Below, one piece after another: positions 50,893 to 59,339 of a stretch of 64,000 nucleotides of DNA. The first letter of the stretch is position 1. Each line of letters begins with the position of its first letter. Location of the stretch: positions 1 to 64,000 of the forward strand of contig JBBAAM010000006.1 in NCBI GenBank assembly GCA_041658245.1, given 5' to 3'. The notes under the pieces are model-generated. The model had not been told where the DNA came from and did no database searches. It saw only the letters and a list, made by a program, of their open reading frames with translations. The DNA is from Fen-1258 sp041658245. GTDB taxonomy: Bacteria; Bacteroidota; Ignavibacteria; Ignavibacteriales; Melioribacteraceae. Both the position numbers and the translations under genes were made by a program.

Positions 50893-52824
50893 TCAATAAT
50901 CCGTTACCCAATTTTTCTTCTTCGGCAATTTCGGTTGATCAAACAAAGTTCCTTCAGAAAGTTTATTCGCTTTCTGCATTAAGTCTTCTGTAATTTTTAA
51001 TAGGTTTGGCTTTGTAACACGGACCAAGAACAGATTTCCAACTTCGCAATCTAAATTCTCTTGGCGTCTTCCGGGCAATGGCACCCATTTGGAAACTTTT
51101 GTAATTCTATCGCGTATCAATGTTTCAGAGATCAATCCTTCAAAATATTCAGCATCGGCATAATGATTGAAGTGCATATACCCTGGTCCATCCTGTTCGG
51201 CATTCTCAATTGCAAGCCGATTGAAGATAACCTCTTTCGCTGTATCTGTACCCACGAAGTATAATGGAAGGTTGCCCTTATTATTCATGCGACCTTTATA
51301 ATCAGTAATTGATTTGTACGGACTGTTCCACCCTTTGGTTGCATAAAATCTTTGTACCACTCCGTTCTTAAGTTGGCGTATTAATCGGTCTTTAACGAAT
51401 GCATAAACATCATCTGCATTATGACCGCCTGTGTCAACTCCGATTGCAGAGATATATAAGTTTAATTTTAGTGCGTGTTCAAATGCCGTCATCAAATAAA
51501 TATCAAGTTCGTTCCATACCAATTTTTGAGAAGTGTTTCCATGAAATAATTTTTGTTCAATTAACCAACTCTGTTCTGAAATTCCCCAGCCCTTAACAAT
51601 ACAATGGAGCCATGTCGGCTGTGTATCAATGTAAGCTGTGAGATAGCAAACTTTACCCGGTAATATTTTTTGATCCGGAGTAAAATAATTTTCCACGCGC
51701 TGAATAAGTTTTTCTTCTTTCGGCGTGTTGAATTTCGGTGACCATGGTTCTGCGAGTGCGGTGTTCAAAAATACTTTAAGCCGTTCGTGATCTCCTTGCT
51801 TGGAATATTTCCGAGCGGTTAGAAAATCTTCAACAAGTTTATCCCATGATGTTGTAGCACTTGGTGAATATAACCGGTTAATGTGAAATCCCGGCTTGTA
51901 TAATCTTTCCGGAAAGGTTTTTCTCCATTCGGCATTTGCAAGCATCCAGTATTTTTCTCGGTTAAATATTTTTTTATGGCAATGCTTACATAAATAATAA
52001 GCCGTTGAAGGATTATCTTTTTCCCAACGGATACCGAAATCATCATCCACTCTTCCCCATTCTAATTTTTGCATTTCGTTGCAGAGCGGGCAAGGAACAA
52101 AATAAAATCTTTGGTCGGTTGCTTCCCATTCGGGCCAAATGCGACTTACAACTTCATCACCCGGTGAGCTGACAAGAATTATTTGGCGGTCCTCAAATTC
52201 GGTTGTACGTTTAATTGCAAGCTCTACAGGATCTCCGAAATCGGAAGCGGAGATAGGGTAGGAATCAACTTCATCAAGAAGTAAATCTTTTATTGATGTG
52301 AAGATCAAGCCGGACGGAGAATTTGCACCAACAAGTTTCAGAATTCCGCCTACAAACTTTTTCATAAGAACAGTATCAGCTTTTTTCGGTTTAACATCTT
52401 CTACTTTTGTGGAAAGGAATCTGTTATCACGCATCATCGGGTCTAAACGTTCCCGGCTGTAACGTGTTGCGTTAAGGATTGTATCCATCACATGGAGTAT
52501 TGGTCCCGGATGCTGATCTATTTTGTATGCTTCTAGAATCATTAACATGAGTGTCTTCAGCATTTGAGTTGCGGATACAATAATTATTTTTTCATTTAAT
52601 GGATTACCAAGTTCATCCAGCACTTCTTTCTGATATGGACGGCGCGCATAGGAATACAATCCGGGTTCGGATGAATATTCCGGCGAGAGATAGAAATTCT
52701 TGCAAGCCCAATCGCTAAGACTTTCTTCTTTTCTTGGTTTTAGCTGGTCTAGAAGCGGTGTAATTTTCACCAGAAGATTCAGCCAGGCCGCGGATGATGT
52801 TTTCAATTGCTGTTGAGAGATCAT
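50893..52824 (-). CDS. Terminase large subunit (lambda GpA family)
   Basis: 643 residues. ATPase: a deviant Walker A in SATQMLKTLML (about 84-94), PGPILHVMDT, Walker B LLLDEVDSY (about 182-190). A zinc ribbon (PCPLCNE, YYLCKHCHK) lies in the middle. The nuclease half has GVDTGGHNADDVYAF (about 465) and late acidic residues. Cuts concatemers and pumps DNA into heads. The frame starts 110 bases inside the small-subunit gene; no in-frame ATG nearer the end is available. Confidence 0.9.
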   Translation of the reverse strand: MISQQQLKTSSAAWLNLLVKITPLLDQLKPRKEESLSDWACKNFYLSPEYSSEPGLYSYARRPYQKEVLDELGNPLNEKIIIVSATQMLKTLMLMILEAYKIDQHPGPILHVMDTILNATRYSRERLDPMMRDNRFLSTKVEDVKPKKADTVLMKKFVGGILKLVGANSPSGLIFTSIKDLLLDEVDSYPISASDFGDPVELAIKRTTEFEDRQIILVSSPGDEVVSRIWPEWEATDQRFYFVPCPLCNEMQKLEWGRVDDDFGIRWEKDNPSTAYYLCKHCHKKIFNREKYWMLANAEWRKTFPERLYKPGFHINRLYSPSATTSWDKLVEDFLTARKYSKQGDHERLKVFLNTALAEPWSPKFNTPKEEKLIQRVENYFTPDQKILPGKVCYLTAYIDTQPTWLHCIVKGWGISEQSWLIEQKLFHGNTSQKLVWNELDIYLMTAFEHALKLNLYISAIGVDTGGHNADDVYAFVKDRLIRQLKNGVVQRFYATKGWNSPYKSITDYKGRMNNKGNLPLYFVGTDTAKEVIFNRLAIENAEQDGPGYMHFNHYADAEYFEGLISETLIRDRITKVSKWVPLPGRRQENLDCEVGNLFLVRVTKPNLLKITEDLMQKANKLSEGTLFDQPKLPKKKNWVTDY

Positions 52825-53308
52825 TTAATAGTTCGTTGTCTCTAGTTTCTAAAATTTTAATTACTGCTTTATCATCTTTTGCAATCAATAATTTAGGCAT
52901 TAATGTTTTACGTGAAGTGGGCAGCTTTGTTTTTGTGATGTTAATTATTTTATCCAGCAATGAAGCTGTCTCATCAACACGTATTAGTTCTTTTTTCAGT
53001 TCAGCAAGTTCAAGCTCTTTTTTCTGTGCATCTAGTTTGTAATTAAATTCTTTGGCATTCTTAAAACCGGATTGCGCTTCAGATAATCTGCGTTCATAAT
53101 CTTCCAGTATAATGTGAACACATTTAACAATATCATATTGCCCTTTCTTTTCCGGTCCAAATCCTTTTATGTAAAGTCTATCTTTAGGATCACTCCGCCG
53201 GTTGATAGTGCGCGGATCCACTTTAAGCAGACTTGCGATTTGCGGAAGCGTAGCATATTTTCCCATAGTATCTGGATTACTCTTCTTCTTTTTACGCAAG
53301 TCAAACAT
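52715..53308 (-). CDS. Terminase small subunit (Nu1-like)
   Basis: 197 residues. The N-terminal winged helix TLPQIASLLKVDPRTINRRSDPK (about 19-41) is the DNA-recognition domain of Nu1-type subunits; a long helical middle follows (ELELAELKKELIRVDETASLLDK); the C-terminus is basic. Precedes and overlaps the large subunit as in lambda. It would bind the packaging site, which in lambda lies just upstream. Confidence 0.8.
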   Translation of the reverse strand: MFDLRKKKKSNPDTMGKYATLPQIASLLKVDPRTINRRSDPKDRLYIKGFGPEKKGQYDIVKCVHIILEDYERRLSEAQSGFKNAKEFNYKLDAQKKELELAELKKELIRVDETASLLDKIINITKTKLPTSRKTLMPKLLIAKDDKAVIKILETRDNELLNDLSTAIENIIRGLAESSGENYTASRPAKTKKRRKS

Positions 53309-53335
53309 CCATTTGTTTGATTTGCAAGCGGACTT

Positions 53336-53357
53336 CCGGGGTGTTCGTGCATCCCGG
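53336..53357. other. Inverted repeat just upstream of the terminase genes
   Basis: CCGGGGTG (53336-53343) and CATCCCGG (53350-53357) form an 8-bp near-perfect inverted repeat in the 60-base gap before the small terminase gene. No T tract follows. Position suits a cos-like recognition element or a leader hairpin. Confidence 0.4.
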
Positions 53358-53368
53358 TTGTCCTTTTG

Positions 53369-54697
53369 CTAATCATTGAATAATTTTTTGAAATTAAATT
53401 TTCGGTTAACACAGTCAAAATCTGCTTTTGGATATAGTTTTTTATATCTGAGTAAAATTAAATCAACGTAGATTGGGTCTAATTCAATTCCGTAACCAAT
53501 TCTATTCACAAGATTAGCCGCAATAATTGTTGTTCCTGTGCCGAGAAAAATATCTGTAACAATATCATCCGGCATTGTCATCAGCTCTAATGCTTCAAGT
53601 ACAAGTTTAACCGGGAATGCGGCTTTATGGAAATCCGTTTGTGAATTCTGCGAGCTGATGCGCCAGTAGTTGGAGAGGTAACGTTTTGTTTTATTGTTAA
53701 AAAAGAATTTCTTTTCTGTGGTACCGAGATAAATAAAATTGAGATCCTTCTCCGGTTCAGTTGTGAGCACTAATAATGATTCCGCTTGCCGTGATAAATT
53801 CTGTTTCGAGTTAACCAACGGACGAACTGAAGTTTTATCCCAAACGATCCATTCAACAAAAGAAAAACCTTTCTCTTGTTTGAGCTGATAGAAAATGTCT
53901 ATAAATTCCGATCGTGTTTTCTGAGAATAACTGAGATTCCAAAATAGAAATCCGTTCAGATGTGATTTAATTAATGATGCACAATCAATGTTAAACTTTA
54001 TATACTCTTCCGATTTTAATTTATCAGTGTAATTCAAATAATGTTTCGCTCCCATGTTGTAAGGTGGAGAAGTAAAAACAAGTCGGCATTTTTTCTTATC
54101 GAATAATTTATTTACATCAGTTTCCTTTCGTGAATCTCCGCATAGAATCCGGTGCTTGCCATCAATTACAAACAGATCTCCAAGTTTAGAAAGTGAAGTT
54201 TGAGGCGATGCAGGAATAGTTTCAAATTCTTTTTCATCATATCCAATCGGATTTAAGTAGGATGCATCTATCTCTGGAATGTTTGTGAATTCTTGTACGT
54301 CTGAGTAATTAATATCGAAGAGATTAAGGTAATCTGTAAGCCCTTCCCTATTAACTTTGCCGTAAACGCTATCATATACCAGCACCAACCGTGCGGCTTG
54401 CTTTTGTGTTTTGCAATCAATGAAACATGCTGGCAGCAGTGCCGGAATGTGAACACCTTCTTCCTTCAGCTCCTTCAATGCGCGTTGCTTCCGGTGGCCG
54501 TCCAGGATCCAGAGCTTTTCGCTCTTTTCATCAAACCAAATTTTGAATGGATCTATGAAATGATTTTCAATCAATGATTTCTTCAGCTTCTTAAGATCCT
54601 CAGAAGAATTCGTTTTATAGTTTTCGGGTTTTAACCATAACAGTTGCTGCCAATTCACCAACTTCTGATACAGTATTTTGTTTTTAATTTGTTTCAT
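53369..54697 (-). CDS. ParB-like domain joined to a DNA methyltransferase
   Basis: 442 residues. N-terminal ParB/sulfiredoxin-like domain (LKKSLIENHFIDPFKIWFDEKSEKLWILDGHRKQRALKEL) and a C-terminal N4/N6 methyltransferase with catalytic FTSPPYNMG and the SAM-binding DIFLGTGTTIIAA near the end (permuted beta class). Phages use such enzymes to resist restriction. ATG at 54697 behind AGAGG is preferred; a TTG at 54724 adds nine residues. Confidence 0.85.
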   Translation of the reverse strand: MKQIKNKILYQKLVNWQQLLWLKPENYKTNSSEDLKKLKKSLIENHFIDPFKIWFDEKSEKLWILDGHRKQRALKELKEEGVHIPALLPACFIDCKTQKQAARLVLVYDSVYGKVNREGLTDYLNLFDINYSDVQEFTNIPEIDASYLNPIGYDEKEFETIPASPQTSLSKLGDLFVIDGKHRILCGDSRKETDVNKLFDKKKCRLVFTSPPYNMGAKHYLNYTDKLKSEEYIKFNIDCASLIKSHLNGFLFWNLSYSQKTRSEFIDIFYQLKQEKGFSFVEWIVWDKTSVRPLVNSKQNLSRQAESLLVLTTEPEKDLNFIYLGTTEKKFFFNNKTKRYLSNYWRISSQNSQTDFHKAAFPVKLVLEALELMTMPDDIVTDIFLGTGTTIIAANLVNRIGYGIELDPIYVDLILLRYKKLYPKADFDCVNRKFNFKKLFND

Positions 54698-54727
54698 AGA
54701 ACCTCTTAAATAGAACAGAACCAAGTT

Positions 54728-54829
54728 TTATAGAACACAAAAAATTTTCAAATCCTGCGCTCGTTCCGCATCCGCAAAGTATAAGTATAACCTAGTACCT
54801 TGAATTGTCTTAATGGCCTCATACATCAT
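54728..54829 (-). CDS. Possible tiny phage ORF (33 aa)
   Basis: ATG ATG at 54829/54826, stop at 54728; reads MMYEAIKTIQ...LYLYFADAERAQDLK. It fills the gap between two phage genes without overlap. Only position supports it; no family and a poor ribosome site. Confidence 0.25.
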   Translation of the reverse strand: MMYEAIKTIQGTRLYLYFADAERAQDLKIFCVL

Positions 54830-54851
54830 AATCAGAGTGTGTTGTCTATCT

Positions 54852-55415
54852 TCACTTGCTCTTAAAGAATTTGTATTCACTATTGAAGATCCGCTCGTAA
54901 TTTGTTTTAACATAAAGACGTATTGCATCAATGGCACGGCGGCTGCTCATTAAGTCCGGTGCGCTTGGTCCTTTACGTTCCCATATCTTCAATCTCTTTT
55001 TAGAAATACGATAAAAGATTCCAGTGTGTCCGCTCTTCATTGTAGCAATAAATGTTTTAGTCCCTTCACCTTTATCACCGGGTATAACAACACGTTTGCC
55101 TTTAATGATCTCGGCTGTTGCACCCGCGGTATTCTTTCTCTTCCAACGTGCTTTGAACTTATCCAATGATATTGGTTTGCCTGTTACTCTAATCTTTGCA
55201 GTAGGATCATTAGCATTTGCGCTTACAATCTTTGTTGCTTTGTTTAACTCTGAAGCCGGTATGTTATATGTTTCTCTTACTGCACTCTTGCCTTCAGTAG
55301 CGCCTTGGCGTGCTGTCTTGGTTGTTGCTGAGAGTGTTGCTTTATTAACAGCGTTCTTCACATCGCGCAATTCAGTATTAATAAACTTTGCAATGTTTGT
55401 TCTTATGCTTATCAT
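54852..55415 (-). CDS. Minor tail protein Z-like protein
   Basis: 187 residues. Basic, with two helices at the start (FINTELRDVKNAVNKATLSATTKTARQGATEGKSAVRETYNIPASELNKA), then a beta region with FIATMKSGHTGIFYRISKKRLKI and a closing helix. This agrees with gpZ-type minor tail proteins of lambda-like phages. It is unusual that it stands before the terminase, not in the connector block. ATGA overlap with the upstream small zinc protein. Confidence 0.6.
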   Translation of the reverse strand: MISIRTNIAKFINTELRDVKNAVNKATLSATTKTARQGATEGKSAVRETYNIPASELNKATKIVSANANDPTAKIRVTGKPISLDKFKARWKRKNTAGATAEIIKGKRVVIPGDKGEGTKTFIATMKSGHTGIFYRISKKRLKIWERKGPSAPDLMSSRRAIDAIRLYVKTNYERIFNSEYKFFKSK

Positions 55416-55591
55416 CCCGTTCTCCTGTAAAAGTATTCTAATTTCTTCTTATCACTTCTCATTCTGATGTGCCGTTTATCTGTTTGTTCTCTGCAGCTTT
55501 TCTTATAACAGTTAGTTGAACAATAGATTTGATTAACTACTTTAGGTTCAAATTCTTTCATGCAATCAAAGCGTGCACATTTACGTATCAT
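55412..55591 (-). CDS. Small zinc-binding protein (59 aa)
   Basis: Coupled by ATGA overlaps to both neighbours (start 55591, stop 55412-55414), so clearly translated. Five Cys: C5, C10, C24, C28, C33 in KCARFDC, IYCSTNC and SC; basic C-terminus. The pattern suggests a zinc finger, perhaps with a role in DNA processing next to the HNH-like gene. Confidence 0.65.
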   Translation of the reverse strand: MIRKCARFDCMKEFEPKVVNQIYCSTNCYKKSCREQTDKRHIRMRSDKKKLEYFYRRTG

Positions 55592-55974
55592 GCTGCTACC
55601 TCTGTAATAAAAGTTTGCAATTGTTCTATCTGCTGTTCATACCATTCTATTGTTGGTTTGAAAGGGCGCAATGCCAATTGTCTTAATTCAGTGAAACGTT
55701 CTTCACCAACAAACATTATCATAAATTCAACTTGCTTGCCGGAATGATCCATCCACAAATGATGTTCGTGATTCATTCTAAATGTATTAAGCGGATGATA
55801 CTTTGTTCTCTCTCTTTCTCTGCTTATTCCATGTGCCCAATCTAAACCATAAGTTCTGCCGCAACCGCAAACACAACTTTTGTCTCTAAGTTTTGTGTAT
55901 TCTCTACTTAATTTTTCACATTTATTTGCTAGACGTGTTAATGCTTTATTGTATGCAATTATTGAATCTATCAT
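55588..55974 (-). CDS. HNH-like endonuclease / NinG-type protein
   Basis: 128 residues. CVCGCGRTYGLDWAHGISRERERTKYHPLNTFRMNHEHHLWMDH shows the Cys pair, first His, Asn and terminal His pattern of HNH nucleases; GEERFTELRQLAL follows. NinG-type phage recombination endonucleases look similar. It overlaps the replication gene upstream by four bases. Catalysis not proven, as the beta-beta-alpha metal ligands deviate. Confidence 0.65.
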   Translation of the reverse strand: MIDSIIAYNKALTRLANKCEKLSREYTKLRDKSCVCGCGRTYGLDWAHGISRERERTKYHPLNTFRMNHEHHLWMDHSGKQVEFMIMFVGEERFTELRQLALRPFKPTIEWYEQQIEQLQTFITEVAA

Positions 55975-57248
55975 GCAGCTGCCTCGTTATCTTCGATGTA
56001 TTCAATTAATTTACTCTGTGCTTGCAGATAGTTTCTGTTCTTAATCAATGCCGTAATTTCTTCAACTTGCCGGGCATTCAGTTTATGTTGATAGCGTTCT
56101 AATTGATCCTTAGCTTCCGTTAATATTTGATCAATGGCTTCTTGATTATCATTCTTCTGCTGTTCACGTTCCTTAACTCTAACTGCGGCAGTTTCTAATT
56201 TCTGATTATGCGTGTGCAGATCTTGAACAAAATCATTTTTCTTCCATGCAATTCTTTTCATCAACGATTCAAAGTCTTGATATTTTTTATTTGTTCCCGG
56301 GTATTCCATAAAAGCAATTTGAATTATAATCCAGCATACTTTCTGCGATAGTTCCGGTCTCATATCATTCAACAGCTGATTACGAACTCTGTCAACATGA
56401 GTTGGATGCGGTTGTGAATCCTTAACAAACATTCTGAAAATCCGTTCGATATTTTTATTCACCAAATCAAGATCACTAAAACAAAATTTCAGTTTATCAG
56501 CAGATCCTTCGAGATAAGCATCTAAAGGTTTTTTGTCTAGAAGTAATTCGTGAGTGAAGACGGCGGGATCCTTCTTCTCTTCTTCAGCATCTGGTAAGGA
56601 ACTGTTTAGTATCTGGTATTGGTCTGCGTTTTTCGACAGACTAACATCTGCGGAATTCGACAGACCTGATCTGTCTCTTTCAACTTCTCGTCTGCTTTTT
56701 TCCGCAGTCGGGTTGTTGTTTTCATCAGTCGGAAATTCGCTTAAATCAGTATTGTTAACCTTCACGTCTGCGTTTTTCGACAGTCGTAAATTTTCTTCGT
56801 TTTCACCCTCAGCATTGCTTTTATCTATTAGATTATCAAAAAATGTTTCTTCGTCTGCGTTTTTCAGCAGTGGGCAATTTTCAACGGATTTGGCTTTTAA
56901 CCAGAAAGATTCATCTTCGAAGGCATACCAATTTGTTTTATCAATCTTCCATCTATTAAATTGACATGTCTTTATGAGTACGCCTTCACTTATAAGTGAA
57001 TCTATCAATCTGCGTACCTTACCAGCATCCGGTTCTTCCAATCCGGTTTCTTTATCCTTCTTAACCCAAAAAGGAAATTGTTCCGCAAGTGATTCATAAG
57101 TATTATAGGTCCAAGTTCTGCCTTCGCGGAGATTGCGGCCGTTAGCTTTATTAAGATCAATCCAAAACTGGAAGGATCTGATCATTACAGCTTCTTCAAC
57201 GCCGTACTGCTTTGCAACTTCTTCATCAAATGAAAATGATTTGCTCAA
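55971..57248 (-). CDS. Phage replication initiator
   Basis: 425 residues. The N-terminal domain (EEVAKQYGVEEAVMIRSFQFWIDLNKANG... VRRLIDSLISEGVLIK) is a winged-helix type common in phage replisome organisers. A variable linker (130-230) holds repeated SKNAD/SNSAD peptides, encoded by the iteron-like DNA repeats. The C-terminal half is helical, ending in a coiled coil. TTG start at 57248 with GAGG seven bases upstream. The DNA repeats within the gene suggest that the origin lies here, as in lambda O. Confidence 0.72.
   Translation of the reverse strand: MSKSFSFDEEVAKQYGVEEAVMIRSFQFWIDLNKANGRNLREGRTWTYNTYESLAEQFPFWVKKDKETGLEEPDAGKVRRLIDSLISEGVLIKTCQFNRWKIDKTNWYAFEDESFWLKAKSVENCPLLKNADEETFFDNLIDKSNAEGENEENLRLSKNADVKVNNTDLSEFPTDENNNPTAEKSRREVERDRSGLSNSADVSLSKNADQYQILNSSLPDAEEEKKDPAVFTHELLLDKKPLDAYLEGSADKLKFCFSDLDLVNKNIERIFRMFVKDSQPHPTHVDRVRNQLLNDMRPELSQKVCWIIIQIAFMEYPGTNKKYQDFESLMKRIAWKKNDFVQDLHTHNQKLETAAVRVKEREQQKNDNQEAIDQILTEAKDQLERYQHKLNARQVEEITALIKNRNYLQAQSKLIEYIEDNEAAA
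56623..56870. repeat. Five iteron-like 17-bp repeats inside the replication gene (candidate origin)
   Basis: Plus-strand consensus TCTGCGTTTTTCGACAG. Copies at 56623-56639 (exact), 56647-56663 (3 changes), 56691-56707 (3 changes), 56767-56783 (exact) and 56854-56870 (2 changes), all in one orientation. Four are read in the same protein frame, but the one at 56691 is in another frame, so the DNA rather than the peptide seems to be conserved. Confidence 0.75.
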
Positions 57249-57259
57249 TTAATCCTCGA

Positions 57260-58087
57260 TTATGAAAACAAATTTTGGCTTATATGGTCCGGATTGTAAT
57301 TAGTCCAAAGAATTTCTTGACGCTTTGAATGAAAAATTGTTGTTGGTTTTTTTTTGGCTATGGATTTATAAAAAGATTTTAATTGCTTGTTATAAAGCGG
57401 ATTATCATAGCCGGAGATTGCCACTTTTCCTTTTGCATTTTTACAGATCTCGAGTAATTCCTTGTGATCTTGATCGGTCATTTCAAAAGCATATTCATTA
57501 TTATTGCAGCGGACATGGTGCATATAAGGCGGATCGCAATAGAATAAAGTCTCGGGACCATCAAATTTTTTGAAGATCTCACGGAAATCATAATTTGAAA
57601 TTTGGACTCTCCGGAGACGCTCAATTACGTATACAAGTTTTGGAAGTTTTGTGATCCAGCGATTAACGGCTTCACTAATATTTGTTCTAGTTTCCTTCGT
57701 GCTCATTTTCCAGCCGGTTTGACGTGCGTAAGTCCCATTGAATGATTGCCCGACTGAAACAAAAAATCTGCGTGCACGTTCAATTTTATCTCCTTCATTC
57801 AAATGCTGATAACAAAACAAATATTCCTCTTTGCTGTAAGGTGTTAAATATATTTTGCTCAATAACTCTTCTGGCTTCTCTCTGAGCACCTTGAAAAAGT
57901 TTACAACAATAGAATTAATATCATTGTAGGTCTCGATCGGTGAAGGTTTTTTGTTTAATAAAACAACCGCAGAGCCACCGAAAACTTCAACATAAGATTT
58001 ACTCTCCGGAAGATGTTTCAATATCCAATCTGCATGAGTAAACTTTCCACCAAAATAATTGAATGCTATTAATTTTTTCTTTGTCAT
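57260..58087 (-). CDS. DNA adenine methylase (Dam/D12 class)
   Basis: 275 residues. D12-class N6-adenine methyltransferase: SAM-binding FNYFGGKFTHADWIL and YVEVFGGSAVVLL near the start, catalytic FYCDPPYMHH near residue 185. The recognition site cannot be read from sequence; GATC would be the default for this class. One of two methylases in this prophage, likely for protection against host restriction or for control of replication. Confidence 0.9.
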   Translation of the reverse strand: MTKKKLIAFNYFGGKFTHADWILKHLPESKSYVEVFGGSAVVLLNKKPSPIETYNDINSIVVNFFKVLREKPEELLSKIYLTPYSKEEYLFCYQHLNEGDKIERARRFFVSVGQSFNGTYARQTGWKMSTKETRTNISEAVNRWITKLPKLVYVIERLRRVQISNYDFREIFKKFDGPETLFYCDPPYMHHVRCNNNEYAFEMTDQDHKELLEICKNAKGKVAISGYDNPLYNKQLKSFYKSIAKKKPTTIFHSKRQEILWTNYNPDHISQNLFS

Positions 58088-58100
58088 ATATTTTTAATCT

Positions 58101-58147
58101 ACCGGCGGATAAATTTAGAGTGCTAATCTGTTATTTATTCCGCCGGT
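58101..58147. other. Long hairpin in the Dam leader
   Basis: ACCGGCGGATAAAT (58101-58114) pairs with ATTTATTCCGCCGGT (58133-58147), 14 bp with one bulge and an 18-base loop, 14 bases before the Dam start. Could control Dam expression or be a symmetrical terminator without a clear T tract. Confidence 0.55.
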
Positions 58148-58159
58148 TACCTTGTCGGG

Positions 58160-58369
58160 TTAATTATCCTGTATAGTAATTATAACTTTTCTATGCCCGC
58201 CCTTTCTCAAATGAAATTTTTTCTTCAATGAGAAACATTCAAAATAACCCGGGCCAGAATATTCACCATCCTCTCTTAATTTTGGCATTTGTAAATAAAA
58301 AAAGACTGAGTTTGAAAGTGTTCCCTTTTTATCTCTAACCAAAAATCCTTCTAATCGTATCTCTTTCAT
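58160..58369 (-). CDS. Small phage hypothetical protein (69 aa)
   Basis: 69 residues, beta-rich and basic (LEGFLVRDKKGTLSNSVFFYLQMPKL... YFECFSLKKKFHLRKGGHRKVIITI). It may be an OB-like or nucleic-acid binding fold, but no family is recognised. Between the barrel-like gene and dam. Confidence 0.5.
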   Translation of the reverse strand: MKEIRLEGFLVRDKKGTLSNSVFFYLQMPKLREDGEYSGPGYFECFSLKKKFHLRKGGHRKVIITIQDN

Positions 58370-58383
58370 TATGACCTCATTAA

Positions 58384-59145
58384 TTATTTATTAAACCATT
58401 TTAGAAAACGTTTTCTTTGCAATTTCTCAAACCAATTAAGTAAACCGAAAATGGAAAGGATCTTATTTATCCATCCAGTCCAGCTCCATTCCGGTGCATC
58501 GCCTTGATAGATAAATAGCGGAGTTAGTTTCCATGTACCTCTAAACTTTGCCAGCGATTTATATCTCAAGCTTCCGCCAATCTTCAACTGTCCGTAGATC
58601 CAATGAAGTAGATCCGAACCCGACCAATATTTTTTTTGATTGCAATAAGAAGAAAGTGCATTTGCTTTTAAGCGGAGTTTATTGCGGGCGGTTGAATCAA
58701 ATATTAATCTGCTTTTGGTATTCTGATTAATAAATGTTTCTCTAAAATTTTTTAACTGATTGAATTTCTGTTCATCAACTATCTGTTCCTTACCTTCAGC
58801 ATCTTTATATTTCATTCTATTTTCTACCCATTGCTCGTAAGGTTCGCCGAGGTAAAAGTAAATATCATCGCAATCGCGGAAGCGGTCAGCAATCAGAAGC
58901 CAAGTCTTATCATATTCTGCGAGCGGAAATAACCCCCACCCAATGTCAATCAAGAAAAACTTATAGCCAAGTATCTTTGCTTCTTGATAAGTATGCCAAA
59001 TAAGAAAAACAGTTTTTTCAACGGTTGGTTTCTCTTGTAAATTCCAAAAGTAACCGGTATACAGAATAACAGAATTGAATCCTTCATCATAAAGCTTATT
59101 CAAATTCCAAATTGAAAGATTTCTTGGCCATATTCCGCGTATCAT
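58384..59145 (-). CDS. Unrecognised protein, barrel-like (possible glycoside hydrolase fold)
   Basis: 253 residues. Strand-helix alternation such as FNSVILYTGYFW, YKFFLIDIGWG, DIYFYLGEPYEQW and SRLIFDSTARN suggests a TIM-barrel with acidic residues at strand ends, as in glycoside hydrolase-like proteins. The C-terminus is aromatic and basic (WINKILSIFGLLNWFEKL). No signal peptide. A good ribosome site (GAGGG) precedes the ATG. A sugar-active enzyme in the replication block would be odd; function unknown. Confidence 0.45.
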   Translation of the reverse strand: MIRGIWPRNLSIWNLNKLYDEGFNSVILYTGYFWNLQEKPTVEKTVFLIWHTYQEAKILGYKFFLIDIGWGLFPLAEYDKTWLLIADRFRDCDDIYFYLGEPYEQWVENRMKYKDAEGKEQIVDEQKFNQLKNFRETFINQNTKSRLIFDSTARNKLRLKANALSSYCNQKKYWSGSDLLHWIYGQLKIGGSLRYKSLAKFRGTWKLTPLFIYQGDAPEWSWTGWINKILSIFGLLNWFEKLQRKRFLKWFNK

Positions 59146-59152
59146 ATTTCCC

Positions 59153-59335
59153 TCAGCTTTGTTTTAGTTGTTGATATTTCTGCTGGATTTCTTTCCGGTT
59201 CTTCGCTTCATTGCATTTATAGCAACGTTCGGCATCGGAATTTTTATCAACAAGATTCTGCTTCAGCTTTTTACCGCAGTCTTTACATTTGCGGTCGCTC
59301 AATTCCCTAAAATCTTTTTTCTTGCTCTTACTCAT
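59153..59335 (-). CDS. Small zinc-ribbon protein
   Basis: 60 residues from the ATG at 59335: basic, with CKDC and CYKC pairs (residues 17-20 and 38-41) 18 apart, a zinc ribbon. A longer in-frame start at 59389 would overlap the ParB-like gene by 50 bases and is rejected. Probably binds DNA or a protein partner of the ParB-like gene. Confidence 0.65.
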   Translation of the reverse strand: MSKSKKKDFRELSDRKCKDCGKKLKQNLVDKNSDAERCYKCNEAKNRKEIQQKYQQLKQS

Positions 59336-59339
59336 AATC

